DNA of 64,000 bases from Caproiciproducens sp. NJN-50. GTDB lineage: Bacteria; Bacillota; Clostridia; Oscillospirales; Acutalibacteraceae. Position numbers and translations under genes: made by a program. Each line of letters starts with the position of its first letter. Positions within the stretch are counted from its first letter, which is position 1. The stretch spans positions 372,001 through 436,000 of the forward strand of contig NZ_CP035283.1 in assembly GCF_004103755.1 (NCBI RefSeq), given 5' to 3'. This document shows positions 7,990 through 16,012 of this stretch, one piece after another. The notes beneath the pieces are model-generated. The model did no database searches. It saw nothing but the letters and a program-made list of their open reading frames with translations, and was not told the origin of the DNA.

Positions 7990-9096
7990 ATGGGAACTTC
8001 AAAAGTATATTTTGCCGATATGCACGCTACCCTGAACGAGAACCTGCTTCAAAAGCTGAAGAGGCTGATGATAACTGCGGGCGTTGGGCAAATTGATTTT
8101 AATAGAAAATATGCCGCGATCAAAATCCATTTCGGCGAACCGGGAAATCTTTCTTTTCTTCGCCCGAATTACGCAAAAGTGGTGGCCGATGTTGTCCGGG
8201 ATCTTGGCGGCAGCCCCTTTTTGACCGACTGCAATACCCTTTACGTCGGAGGCCGGAAAAATGCGCTGGATCACTTGGATTCCGCGTATGGAAACGGCTT
8301 TTCCCACGATTCCACCGGGTGCCATATCCTGATCGCGGACGGGCTGAAAGGGACTGACGAGGTGCTGGTACCAGTCGAAGGCGGGGAATATGTAAAGGAA
8401 GCCAAGATAGGGCACGCCATTATGGATGCGGATATCATTATTTCACTGACTCACTTTAAGGGACACGAGTCGACCGGGATCGGGGGCACATTGAAAAACA
8501 TCGGTATGGGCTGCGGGTCGCGCGCAGGAAAAATGGAAATGCACAGCAGCGGAAAGCCCCATGTGGATCAGGAGGCGTGTGTCGGCTGCGGATCGTGCAG
8601 GAAAAACTGCGCCCACGGCGCCATTTCCATCGAAAACCGAAAGGCTTCCGTTAACCATGACTTATGCGTCGGCTGCGGAAGATGCATCGGCGTTTGCCCC
8701 ATGGATGCTGTCTTGCCTGCCTCCGACGAATCCAATGATATTCTGGACAAAAAAATAGCCGAGTATTCCTACGCGGTGCTGCATGACCGCCCTCAGTTCC
8801 ACGTCAGTCTGGTGGTCGATGTCTCTCCGTACTGCGACTGCCATGCGGAAAACGATATCCCGATCGTGCCGGACGTAGGGATGTTTGCGTCTTTTGATCC
8901 GGTCGCGCTTGATCTCGCGTGCGCCAGGGCCGTCAACCGGCAGCCGGCCCTGCCCGGCAGTCTGCTGGAGAAAAGCGAAAAGGTCCATCAAGACCATTTT
9001 GCCGATGTTCACCCAACAACGGACTGGAATGTTCTGATCGACCACGCGGTCAAGCTGGGACTCGGAAACCGGGATTATGAACTGGTAAAGATATAA
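7990..9096 (+). CDS. DUF362 protein with C-terminal 2x[4Fe-4S] ferredoxin domain
   Basis: This 368-residue protein has a DUF362 domain over residues 1-180 and 240-360. Two classical ferredoxin motifs interrupt it, CVGCGSCRKNCAHG (197-210) and CVGCGRCIGVCPMD (226-239). LTHFKGHESTGIGG (153-166) is typical of the family. The architecture suggests a redox or electron-transfer role, but no enzyme activity is established for the family that I can name here. The ATG at 7990 is used because TGTGGGGG lies just upstream. It appears monocistronic and ends at a strong terminator. A second DUF362 protein without the ferredoxin insert is encoded at 38355-39425. Confidence 0.87.
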   Translation: MGTSKVYFADMHATLNENLLQKLKRLMITAGVGQIDFNRKYAAIKIHFGEPGNLSFLRPNYAKVVADVVRDLGGSPFLTDCNTLYVGGRKNALDHLDSAYGNGFSHDSTGCHILIADGLKGTDEVLVPVEGGEYVKEAKIGHAIMDADIIISLTHFKGHESTGIGGTLKNIGMGCGSRAGKMEMHSSGKPHVDQEACVGCGSCRKNCAHGAISIENRKASVNHDLCVGCGRCIGVCPMDAVLPASDESNDILDKKIAEYSYAVLHDRPQFHVSLVVDVSPYCDCHAENDIPIVPDVGMFASFDPVALDLACARAVNRQPALPGSLLEKSEKVHQDHFADVHPTTDWNVLIDHAVKLGLGNRDYELVKI

Positions 9097-9114
9097 GCGA
9101 TAAAAATAAGAAAA

Positions 9115-9157
9115 TCTGCGGCGCAACCGGCTTTTGCCGGCGGCGCCGCAGACTTTC
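9115..9157 (+). terminator. Intrinsic terminator after the DUF362 gene
   Basis: TCTGCGGCGC (9115-9124) pairs with GCGCCGCAGA (9143-9152), with an inner CCGGC/GCCGG helix in the loop, followed by CTTTCTAT. Confidence 0.85.
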
Positions 9158-9197
9158 TATAAATCGATAAAAATTATTTCTCTATCGCCGTGTTCGT

Positions 9198-9323
9198 TTA
9201 TTCCAAGTCGGTGTCAAGCAGACAACCTGAAGGGAACTCCGGAGAGCACCAGCCCTGCGGCTCGTTGGATGGATCGAACGGATCGCTCTCAACGTTCAGA
9301 TTCCTAATATCTTTTTCTTTCAT
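9198..9323 (-). CDS. Small 41-aa two-cysteine acidic peptide
   Basis: The ATG at 9323 is preceded by AAAAAGGAGG at good spacing. The peptide has a charged N-terminal half and a C-terminal part PQGWCSPEFPSGCLLDTDLE with Cys26 and Cys34. I cannot place it in a family. Its shape, a polar leader followed by a Pro/Gly/Cys-rich core, resembles precursors of ribosomally made modified peptides or secreted signals. It has no hydrophobic signal segment, and I see no modification enzyme or exporter next to it. A dedicated promoter with a palindromic operator argues that it is a real gene. Confidence 0.65.
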   Translation of the reverse strand: MKEKDIRNLNVESDPFDPSNEPQGWCSPEFPSGCLLDTDLE

Positions 9324-9354
9324 ACCTTGTGCCTCCTTTTTATTTTCTATTAAT

Positions 9355-9409
9355 ACTATAGAATAGAGTTTGAGAGAAATCAATAGTAACAATAACGATT
9401 ATTGTTACT
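9355..9409 (-). promoter_or_regulatory. Promoter and palindromic operator of the small peptide gene
   Basis: On the minus strand TTGATT (9378-9383) and TATAGT (9355-9360) are 17 bp apart. Immediately upstream is a perfect palindrome, AGTAACAATAA (9385-9395) and its complement (9399-9409) around a 3-bp centre. Placed against the -35 box, it looks like an operator or activator site. No dedicated regulator gene is adjacent. Confidence 0.75.
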
Positions 9410-9464
9410 GATTTTTGAGCTGTTTTATCTATATTTAAGATACGCGGTTTTCTGACGAAATATC

Positions 9465-9493
9465 TTGACAAAGACACGGTAAAATGTTATAGT
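9465..9493 (+). promoter_or_regulatory. Promoter of the tRNA-Thr/tRNA-Tyr unit
   Basis: Consensus TTGACA (9465-9470) and TATAGT (9488-9493) with a 17-bp spacer, 39 bp before tRNA-Thr. Confidence 0.85.
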
Positions 9494-9532
9494 ATTCAAG
9501 CGCTGTAAAAAATCATATCCAAGAATACATGT

Positions 9533-9608
9533 GCTGGCGTAGCTCAGTTGGTAGAGCAGCTGATTTGTAATCAGCAGGTCGGGGGTTCAAATCCGTCTGC
9601 CAGCTCCA
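9533..9608 (+). tRNA. tRNA-Thr (anticodon TGT)
   Basis: Full cloverleaf: acceptor GCTGGCG pairs with TGCCAGC, the anticodon stem GCTGA/TCAGC encloses TTTGTAA, the T-arm contains GGTTCAAATCC, and CCA is encoded. It is first in a two-tRNA transcript. Confidence 0.97.
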
Positions 9609-9648
9609 GTTCAAAAGGAGCTTTGCTTTCCAACAAGGCTCCATATAC

Positions 9649-9734
9649 GGAGGAGTTCCAGAGCGGTCAAATGGGGCAGACTGTAAATCTGTTGCTTTAC
9701 GGCTTCGATGGTCCGAATCCATCCTCCTCCACCA
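9649..9734 (+). tRNA. tRNA-Tyr (anticodon GTA)
   Basis: This 86-nt class II tRNA has a long variable arm. Acceptor GGAGGAG pairs with CTCCTCC, the anticodon loop is CTGTAAA, and CCA is encoded at 9732-9734. It is followed directly by a tandem array that repeats its own 3' end. Confidence 0.97.
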
Positions 9735-10360
9735 AAAATCAGACAGGCCCTTTTGGCTTGCCTGATTTTTTATGCAGAAAGGATGGATTCGGAAGGCCGT
9801 AAAGAAAACGTGCCGGCGGCACGTTTTTAGGCCGTGGACTTTTACCGTGGTATAGAATTCCGATAACAGCAGCAAACGTGACGATGGTTTTGCTTTTTCC
9901 CATTCCATCCTCCTCCACCAAAAATCAGACAGGCCCTTTTGGGCTTGCCTGATTTTTTATGCAGAAAGGATGGATTCGGAAGGCCGTAAAGAAAACGTGC
10001 CGGCGGCACGTTTTTAGGCCGTGGACTTTTACCGTGGTATAGAATTCCGATAACAACAGCAAGCGTGACGGTGGTTTTGCTTTTTCCCATTCCATCCTCC
10101 TCCACCAAAAATCAGACAGGCCCTTTTGGCTTGCCTGATTTTTTATGCAGAAAGGATAGATTCGGAAGGCCGTAAAGAAAACGTGCCGGCGGCACGTTTT
10201 TAGGCCGTGGACTTTTACCGTGGTATAGAATTCCGATAACAGCAGCAAACGTGACGGTGGTTTTGCTTTTTCCCATTCCATCCTCCTCCACCAAAAATCA
10301 GACAGGCCCTTTTGGGCTTGCCTGATTTTTTATGCAGAAAGGATGGATTCGGAAGGCCGC
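9719..10360 (+). repeat. Tandem array of ~186-bp units built on the tRNA-Tyr 3' end
   Basis: The 16-base 3' end of tRNA-Tyr (CCATCCTCCTCCACCA) ends at 9734 and recurs ending at 9920, 10107 and 10293, giving periods of 186, 187 and 186 bp. Each copy is followed by a terminator-like hairpin (AATCAGACAGGC...GCCTGATT with a T tract) and, about 75 bp on, by a second hairpin (ACGTGCC/GGCACGT with T's). Three full spacers and a partial fourth (to about 10360) are present. Units differ at only a few positions, for example one extra G near 9949. Only the first copy carries a complete tRNA. Confidence 0.95.
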
Positions 10361-10400
10361 AGAGGCGGCGTTATCCGGGTTCTTCCAGGCGCTCTAAAGG

Positions 10401-11099
10401 CTATTTAAAATAGCTTGGAAACTTCGCTTTGGCCCTGTCGGCTATATTTGATATCGTTTCGAGATGATCCGCCATCTTTTTCTGTGCCAGCAGCATATTT
10501 TCCGCCTTGATCGCTTCGACGATCGCGCGGTGCTGATCGATCAGCGCCGGAATTCTGTGATCGAACGCAACATCGAAGTTCCTCCATCTCGCGATATGAA
10601 GCATGTCGTCGGCCAGCATCTCGACGAGGGAATACCGGCCGACGCTGTCGATCATCGTTTTATGGAAATCCGAGTCGATCCACGGAAATTTCCCGTTGTA
10701 ATCCGGTTCATTGCGGCATTTTTCCTGCTCGGCCAGATTCGATTCCAAAGCATTCACAAGGGCGGCCCGATCCTTCTTTTTCAGAGAGGTGAACATCTCG
10801 TAAATAACTTCTTTTTCCACCGCGGTGCGCAGCATGAGAAGATCGGAGATATGATTCAGATCAATCAGGCTGACATATGTCCCGCGCTGAGGATAGATTT
10901 CAATAAACCGTATTTGCTGAAGGCGGACAAAAGCGCTCCGGATCACGGAACGGGAGACATTGTATTTCTGAGACATCTGGTTCTCACTGATCATCTGCCC
11001 CGGTTCCAACTGCAGCTTGATGATGCTCCTTCGTATTTTTTTGTACACTTCATCCGCAGTATAGGGCTGAACGTTTCTTGGCTTTATATTTTCATTCAT
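10401..11099 (-). CDS. GntR-family transcriptional regulator (FadR/FCD type)
   Basis: This 232-residue protein has an N-terminal winged helix-turn-helix with ISENQMSQKYNVSRSVIRSA (about 38-57) and a C-terminal all-helical FCD ligand-binding domain. FCD regulators usually sense organic acids or acyl compounds. It diverges from the 2-hydroxyacyl-CoA dehydratase operon, so it is the likely local regulator of that pathway. Its own promoter region is flanked by CCTATTCC and GGAATAGG, an 8-bp inverted pair near 11130 and 11170 that could serve autoregulation. The ribosome site is weak. Confidence 0.88.
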   Translation of the reverse strand: MNENIKPRNVQPYTADEVYKKIRRSIIKLQLEPGQMISENQMSQKYNVSRSVIRSAFVRLQQIRFIEIYPQRGTYVSLIDLNHISDLLMLRTAVEKEVIYEMFTSLKKKDRAALVNALESNLAEQEKCRNEPDYNGKFPWIDSDFHKTMIDSVGRYSLVEMLADDMLHIARWRNFDVAFDHRIPALIDQHRAIVEAIKAENMLLAQKKMADHLETISNIADRAKAKFPSYFK

Positions 11100-11388
11100 C
11101 TAATTATCCCGCTCTCTTAAAATAAGATCCTATTCCCTTTCCTTAGTTTACTATATGAAAAGAAAAAATGGAATAGGGAAAATATGTTTCGGCTTACTCA
11201 TGGACCGGCTGTGTGCGGACCACAGGGGAAATTCCGTGCAGAACGGCCTTCAATTCCGGATTTATCGGTCAAAATGCCTTTTTATAATCCAAATATAGGA
11301 TGCGATTTATGGAAAATGAACAGTTATAATCGGCATATTCTATCCAAAATGGCTATTTACATCGGGAGCATCTATTGGTACAATAGAT

Positions 11389-11513
11389 TTGCAAAACAAA
11401 CTTGTAGACATGTATACTTATCGACATGTATGGCTAACGAAGGTAACACCTTCAAATCGAAATGGGATAATTAGCAGATAATATGTATACAAGTATACTT
11501 ATCGACATGTATG
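11389..11513 (+). promoter_or_regulatory. Promoter and duplicated operator of the dehydratase operon
   Basis: A 21-bp sequence at 11412-11432 is repeated exactly at 11493-11513, 81 bp downstream. It begins GTATACTTATCG and ends ACATGTATG. The first copy overlaps the -10 box of a plausible promoter, TTGCAA (11389-11394) with TATACT (11413-11418) and an 18-bp spacer. Two identical sites 81 bp apart next to a divergent GntR gene are best read as regulator binding sites. The rest of 11100-11581 holds no gene. Confidence 0.7.
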
Positions 11514-11581
11514 CCATTCTGCGCCCTGATATGTCAAAAAAATAACAATATCGGGCGAACGATAGCAGGTGAGGAATTTTT

Positions 11582-12367
11582 ATGTTTACATTGGGCGTTG
11601 ATATTGGATCGACCACTGCAAAGGCGGTCATTTTAAAGGACGGGAAAGATATCGTTTCTTCCTCCATTGTGGTTGCCACAGTGGGCACGGACGGTGTTTC
11701 CCGCGCCATGGAGAATGCGCTTCGGGAGAGCGGAGTCAGACGGGAAGAGATTCGGTTCACGGTCGCCACGGGGTACGGAAGAAAAACCTTCGCGGGCGCC
11801 GACCTGCAGCTGAGCGAGCTGACCTGCCACGCCGTAGGCGTTCATCGCGAATTCGGCGATGTCAGAACGGTGATCGACATCGGCGGACAGGATGCGAAGG
11901 TGTTGTCGCTGAACGAGGAGGGGCGCATGGCCAACTTTGTCATGAACGATAAATGCGCGGCGGGAACCGGAAGGTTCCTGGACGTCATGGCCAATATCCT
12001 CCATCTTGATATTTCACAGCTTGAGGTGGAAGCGGCCAGGGCGGTTCATCCGGCGAATATATCCAGCACCTGCACGGTGTTTGCGGAGTCGGAAGTCATC
12101 TCTCAGCTTGCGTCGGGCGTCCGGATTCCGGACCTGGTGGCCGGGATCTGTCAGTCGGTTGCCGCGCGCGTTGCCTCTCTGGTCAAAAGGGTGGGAGTGC
12201 GCGAGCAGGTTTGCATGAGCGGCGGAGTGGCGAGAAATGCAGGCGTTCGGAATGCCATGGAAAAGGAACTGGGGGTCAGAATAGTGTACAGCGAACATGC
12301 CCAGCTCATGGGCGCTCTTGGCGCGGCGCTGTATGCTTATGATAAAGTTCAAAACGACAATTTATGA
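11582..12367 (+). CDS. 2-hydroxyacyl-CoA dehydratase activator (HgdC/HadI/FldI type)
   Basis: This 261-residue ASKHA-fold ATPase has GVDIGSTTAKA (4-14), IDIGGQDAK and two conserved cysteines in NDKCAAGTG and SSTCTVFAESE. In HgdC-type homodimers these hold one bridging [4Fe-4S] cluster. It drives an electron into the dehydratase at the cost of ATP. It starts at ATG 11582 behind AGGTGAGG and is first in the operon, with the two dehydratase subunits directly downstream. Confidence 0.93.
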   Translation: MFTLGVDIGSTTAKAVILKDGKDIVSSSIVVATVGTDGVSRAMENALRESGVRREEIRFTVATGYGRKTFAGADLQLSELTCHAVGVHREFGDVRTVIDIGGQDAKVLSLNEEGRMANFVMNDKCAAGTGRFLDVMANILHLDISQLEVEAARAVHPANISSTCTVFAESEVISQLASGVRIPDLVAGICQSVAARVASLVKRVGVREQVCMSGGVARNAGVRNAMEKELGVRIVYSEHAQLMGALGAALYAYDKVQNDNL

Positions 12368-12382
12368 AGGAGGTTTTCATTG

Positions 12383-13633
12383 ATGGGTGAAGAAGTTAAG
12401 AAGAAAAGACCTGCGCCGGACCCGAATTCGGCAAAGTACAAATTGGGTCAGATTGCGGCCAAGGCTTACAGCGACTGCATGGAGGCGAAGGCGCGGGGCG
12501 AGATGGTCGGGTGGTGTGCAAGCAACTTCCCCGTGGAGATACCGGAAACCCTGGGCCTCTCCGTCTGCTATCCGGAAAATCAGGCCGCAGCCATCGCCGC
12601 GAGAGGCGGCGGCGAGCGGATGTGCAGCGAGAGCGAGGGGGACGGTTATTCCAACGACCTCTGCGCTTACGCAAGGGTTTCCCTTGCGTACATGAAACTG
12701 AAGGACGCGCCGGAGCAGAACATGCCGATGCCGGACTTCGTCCTTTGCTGCAACAACATCTGCAACTGCATGATCAAATGGTATGAGAATATTGCCAGGG
12801 AACTGGATATCCCCATGATCATGATCGATATCCCGTTCAACCCCGATTATGAGGTGTCCGACGCGGAGACCGAGTACATAAGAGCCCAGTTCTGGGGTGC
12901 GATCCATCAGCTGGAGAAGATTACGGGCAAAAAGTGGAGCGACGAACGGTATAAGGAGGTCATGGAGATTTCCGGGCGCTCCAGCCGCGCCTGGCTGGCG
13001 GCGACCTCCTGCGCCAAGTATCTTCCTTCGCCGTTCAACGGCTTCGATCTTTTGAACCACATGGCGGTCATGGTGACCGCGCGCGGCAAAAAGGAAGCAG
13101 CGGAAGCGATGGAAACTCTTTTGAAAGAATACGAAGACAACCATGAAAAAGGCGACTCGACCTATCACGGCGAAGAAAAGTACCGCATCATGTTCGAAGG
13201 GATTGCCTGCTGGCCGTGGCTGAGGGTTACCTCGACAGGCCTAAAGAGCAGAGGCATCAACATGGTAACCACCATCTACGCGGATGCGTTCGGGTTCATC
13301 TATGACGATTTCGACGGCATGTGCCGCGCCTATGCGAGAGTCCCGAATGCAATGAATCTTGAACTTTCCAGGGATAAAAGGATCAAACTCTGCAAAGACA
13401 ATCACGTGGAAGGCCTTCTGGTGCATACAAACCGCTCCTGCAAGCTTTGGTCCGGGTTCATGGCGGAAATGAGCCGGCAGATCGGCAGGGCCTGTGACAT
13501 CCCGGTGGTCAGCTTTGACGGCGATCAGGCCGATCCGCGGAATTTCTCCGAGGCGCAGTACGACACGCGCGTTCAGGGCCTGATGGAAATTATGGAAGCA
13601 AACAAAGGAGGCCGTTCAGATGGCAATCGATGA
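12383..13633 (+). CDS. 2-hydroxyacyl-CoA dehydratase, alpha subunit (HadB/FldB type)
   Basis: This 416-residue HgdB-family subunit has cysteines placed for a [4Fe-4S] cluster (GWCASNFPVE near 45, FVLCCNNICNC near 120, NRSCKLWSG near 350). Together with the beta subunit it removes water from an (R)-2-hydroxyacyl-CoA by a ketyl-radical mechanism. AAGGAGG (12367-12373) fixes the ATG at 12383. Its 3' end overlaps the beta subunit gene by 14 bp. Substrate side chain, for example phenyllactyl, indolelactyl or 2-hydroxyisocaproyl, cannot be decided from motifs. Confidence 0.92.
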   Translation: MGEEVKKKRPAPDPNSAKYKLGQIAAKAYSDCMEAKARGEMVGWCASNFPVEIPETLGLSVCYPENQAAAIAARGGGERMCSESEGDGYSNDLCAYARVSLAYMKLKDAPEQNMPMPDFVLCCNNICNCMIKWYENIARELDIPMIMIDIPFNPDYEVSDAETEYIRAQFWGAIHQLEKITGKKWSDERYKEVMEISGRSSRAWLAATSCAKYLPSPFNGFDLLNHMAVMVTARGKKEAAEAMETLLKEYEDNHEKGDSTYHGEEKYRIMFEGIACWPWLRVTSTGLKSRGINMVTTIYADAFGFIYDDFDGMCRAYARVPNAMNLELSRDKRIKLCKDNHVEGLLVHTNRSCKLWSGFMAEMSRQIGRACDIPVVSFDGDQADPRNFSEAQYDTRVQGLMEIMEANKGGRSDGNR

Positions 13634-14732
13634 ATTATTGGCTCAGTTTCATGAAATTGCTGCGTCTCCGAGAAAGCAGCTCGGCAAGTACCTTGCGCAG
13701 GGCAGGAAAGTCGTCGCTTGCGCGCCGGTCTACACCCCGGAGGAGATCATCCATTCCATGGGCCTTGTCCCGATGGGCGTGTGGGGCGCGGAGATGGAGG
13801 TCCATGAGGCCAAGAAATATTATCCCGCGTTCATCTGCTCCATTATGCAGACGGTGCTTGAGCTTGGGATCACGGGAAAATTTGAGGGGATTTCCGCGAT
13901 CGTCATTCCCTCGCTGTGCGACTCTCTCAAAAGCCTGGGCCAGAATTGGAAATATGCCGTCCCCGGCATTCCGTTCATCCCCATGACCTATCCGCAGAAC
14001 AGAAAACCGGATTACGGCGTCAAATTCACGAAGGCGAGCTATGAGAAGGTCATCAGTGATCTCGAGATTGCGACCGGCGCCAAGTTTTCCGAAATTTTGC
14101 TCGCGGAGTCCAACCGGATCTACAACGAACACAATGCGGCGATGCGCGAGTTTGCGGAAACGGCTGCGGACCATGCGATCACCGCGGTCCAGAGGAGCGA
14201 TGTCTTTAAGAGCGCCTGGTTCATGCTGAAGGAAGAACACACGGCGTTGGTCAGGCAGCTGACGGCGGAGCTGAAGAAAGCCCCTGCGGACGAAGGCAAA
14301 GTCCGCGTGGTGACGAGCGGCATCCTCGCCGATTCCCCCGGCCTTCTGGAGATTTTCGACAAGAACGGGATCAAGATCGTTGCGGACGATGTTGCCCAGG
14401 AGTCGAGACAGTACCGCACGGACGTGCCGGAGAAGCCGAATCCGCTGGATGCGCTCGCGCAGAAGTTTGCCGATATGGACAACTGTAGCGTGCTGTATGA
14501 CAGGGACAAAAAGCGAGTTGGTTTCATTGTCGATCTGGCCCAAAAACACAACGCGGCAGGTGTGATTGTCCTGATGACGAAGTTCTGCGATCCGGAAGAG
14601 TTCGATTATGTTCCGATCAAGCGGGCCTGCGACGCCGCCGGCCTCAGAAATGTGAACATCGAAGTCGACTGCCAGATGGTGAACTATGAACAGGCCGGCA
14701 CCATGCTTCAGGCATTCAAGGAAATGGGCTGA
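13620..14732 (+). CDS. 2-hydroxyacyl-CoA dehydratase, beta subunit (HadC/FldC type)
   Basis: This 370-residue partner of the preceding subunit belongs to the same HgdB/C superfamily. It shows VACAPVYTPEEIIHSMGL (about 32-49) and TKFCDPEEFDY near 320, with cysteines likely to bind the second cluster. The start overlaps the alpha gene and has AAGGAGG 9 bp upstream, so the two are translated together. No glutaconyl-CoA decarboxylase is present in the operon, which argues against a hydroxyglutarate pathway. Confidence 0.92.
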   Translation: MAIDELLAQFHEIAASPRKQLGKYLAQGRKVVACAPVYTPEEIIHSMGLVPMGVWGAEMEVHEAKKYYPAFICSIMQTVLELGITGKFEGISAIVIPSLCDSLKSLGQNWKYAVPGIPFIPMTYPQNRKPDYGVKFTKASYEKVISDLEIATGAKFSEILLAESNRIYNEHNAAMREFAETAADHAITAVQRSDVFKSAWFMLKEEHTALVRQLTAELKKAPADEGKVRVVTSGILADSPGLLEIFDKNGIKIVADDVAQESRQYRTDVPEKPNPLDALAQKFADMDNCSVLYDRDKKRVGFIVDLAQKHNAAGVIVLMTKFCDPEEFDYVPIKRACDAAGLRNVNIEVDCQMVNYEQAGTMLQAFKEMG

Positions 14733-14807
14733 AAACGCGTCCTCAATGATTACGTCGGCTTTCAAAATGATGAATGGGGTAGAATTAACAAAAGGAGTAG
14801 AATTGCC

Positions 14808-15974
14808 ATGATCAATAAAAATAAGATGCCGGTCGCGATTGGCGTAGCGTTTGTCTGGTTTACCACGCAGTTCGGCGGAGGCTTTGCCTCGGGCGCCCAG
14901 CTGTATTCTTACTTTGTCAAATTTGGAATTTGGGCACTGATTACACCGGTTCTCGCACAGGCTTTCGGCGCGTTCTTCCAGTGGTACGGCCTTCGCTATG
15001 CCAAGAGGCACGAGACCTATGATTATCGTACTTTTACCGATAAGTTTTACGGCGATTTCGGAGAAAAAGCCAGACCGATTTTTTCGAACCTGTACGAGCT
15101 CGTTTACCTGTTCACCATCTGCCTGGCCCCGTCGGTGGCCTTTGCGACGGGCGGCGCGACGCTGCACGCGCTGACCGGCATTCCGTACATTGTCTGCACC
15201 GTGATCATCGGCCTGATTATTTTCGTACTGACTATTTATGGGACCGACCTTGTCCGGGCGGCGGCTTCCACCGTTTCGGTCGTGATCATCGCGGGCCTGC
15301 TGCTGGTCTATGTTCCCAACATCTTTGCGCAGTGGGGAACGATCTCGGCCAACATCGGCCAGATGGCCGCCGCTCCCGCACCGGCGGGCCCGGCGTTTTG
15401 GAGGTGCTTCGTGTACGCAGCTTTCCAGCTGGCGTCGATCGGCCTTCTGATGCAGCATGCCGAGCCGTTTAAAGACGAGAAGGAAGCCAAGAAATCAATG
15501 GTTTACGGCTTTATCGTCAATGCCTTCATCATTTTCATGTGCACGGTCGGCCTGATTGCCATTGTCAACAACCCGGATCTGAAAACCGCTCAGGTTCCGA
15601 CCCTGCTGATGGTCCAGACGGGCGTCGGCGCCTCGTTCCTCACCCCGGTCATCTCGATCCTGATCATTCTCGGCGCGGTGTCGACTGCCGTCAATATGAT
15701 CGCGGGCGTGATTGCGCGCTATGTCAACGCCTGGAACAGGAAAGACGCCTCGCCGGAAGTGTCCAAGCAAAATCTGATGAAGCGCACCATTATCATCGCG
15801 GTGATTTTCACGCTGCTGACCTTTGCGATCGCGCAGTTCGGTCTGATTCCTCTCGTCAACACGGGATACGGATATCTTGGCTATCTGACGATTATCGTTG
15901 TCGTTGTCCCGTTTGTTGTCCACATGATTATGACGAAGAATGGGAAAATCGACGCGGAATACAAGAAAAACTGA
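14808..15974 (+). CDS. YkvI-family membrane transporter
   Basis: This 388-residue protein has about ten to eleven membrane spans. The N-terminal GVAFVWFTTQFGGGFASGAQ (12-31) resembles the substrate-binding helix of LeuT-fold amino-acid carriers, and the protein resembles Bacillus YkvI. Being inside the dehydratase operon, it probably imports the amino acid or hydroxy acid that the pathway reduces. AAAAGGAG precedes the ATG by about 10 bp. Confidence 0.75.
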   Translation: MINKNKMPVAIGVAFVWFTTQFGGGFASGAQLYSYFVKFGIWALITPVLAQAFGAFFQWYGLRYAKRHETYDYRTFTDKFYGDFGEKARPIFSNLYELVYLFTICLAPSVAFATGGATLHALTGIPYIVCTVIIGLIIFVLTIYGTDLVRAAASTVSVVIIAGLLLVYVPNIFAQWGTISANIGQMAAAPAPAGPAFWRCFVYAAFQLASIGLLMQHAEPFKDEKEAKKSMVYGFIVNAFIIFMCTVGLIAIVNNPDLKTAQVPTLLMVQTGVGASFLTPVISILIILGAVSTAVNMIAGVIARYVNAWNRKDASPEVSKQNLMKRTIIIAVIFTLLTFAIAQFGLIPLVNTGYGYLGYLTIIVVVVPFVVHMIMTKNGKIDAEYKKN

Positions 15975-16012
15975 TTGAAAGCTACATTTATGATACAAGG
16001 AGATAGATCAAT

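Noticed and set aside
9513..10281. Long open frames on the minus strand through the tRNA-Tyr array, encoding a ~62-residue repeat
   Set aside because: They exist because two of the three repeat periods are multiples of three and stop codons are rare; they have no ribosome sites and run antisense through a tRNA gene.
9719..10360. Possible CRISPR array
   Set aside because: Units are long, nearly identical throughout and anchored on a tRNA end; there are no variable spacers and no cas genes.
13635..15458. 607-codon open frame antisense to the dehydratase beta subunit and transporter
   Set aside because: High GC gives long antisense frames; the plus-strand genes have clear families, ribosome sites and operon spacing. 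The same holds for antisense frames at 1317-2765, 15881-17245 and 29407-31248.
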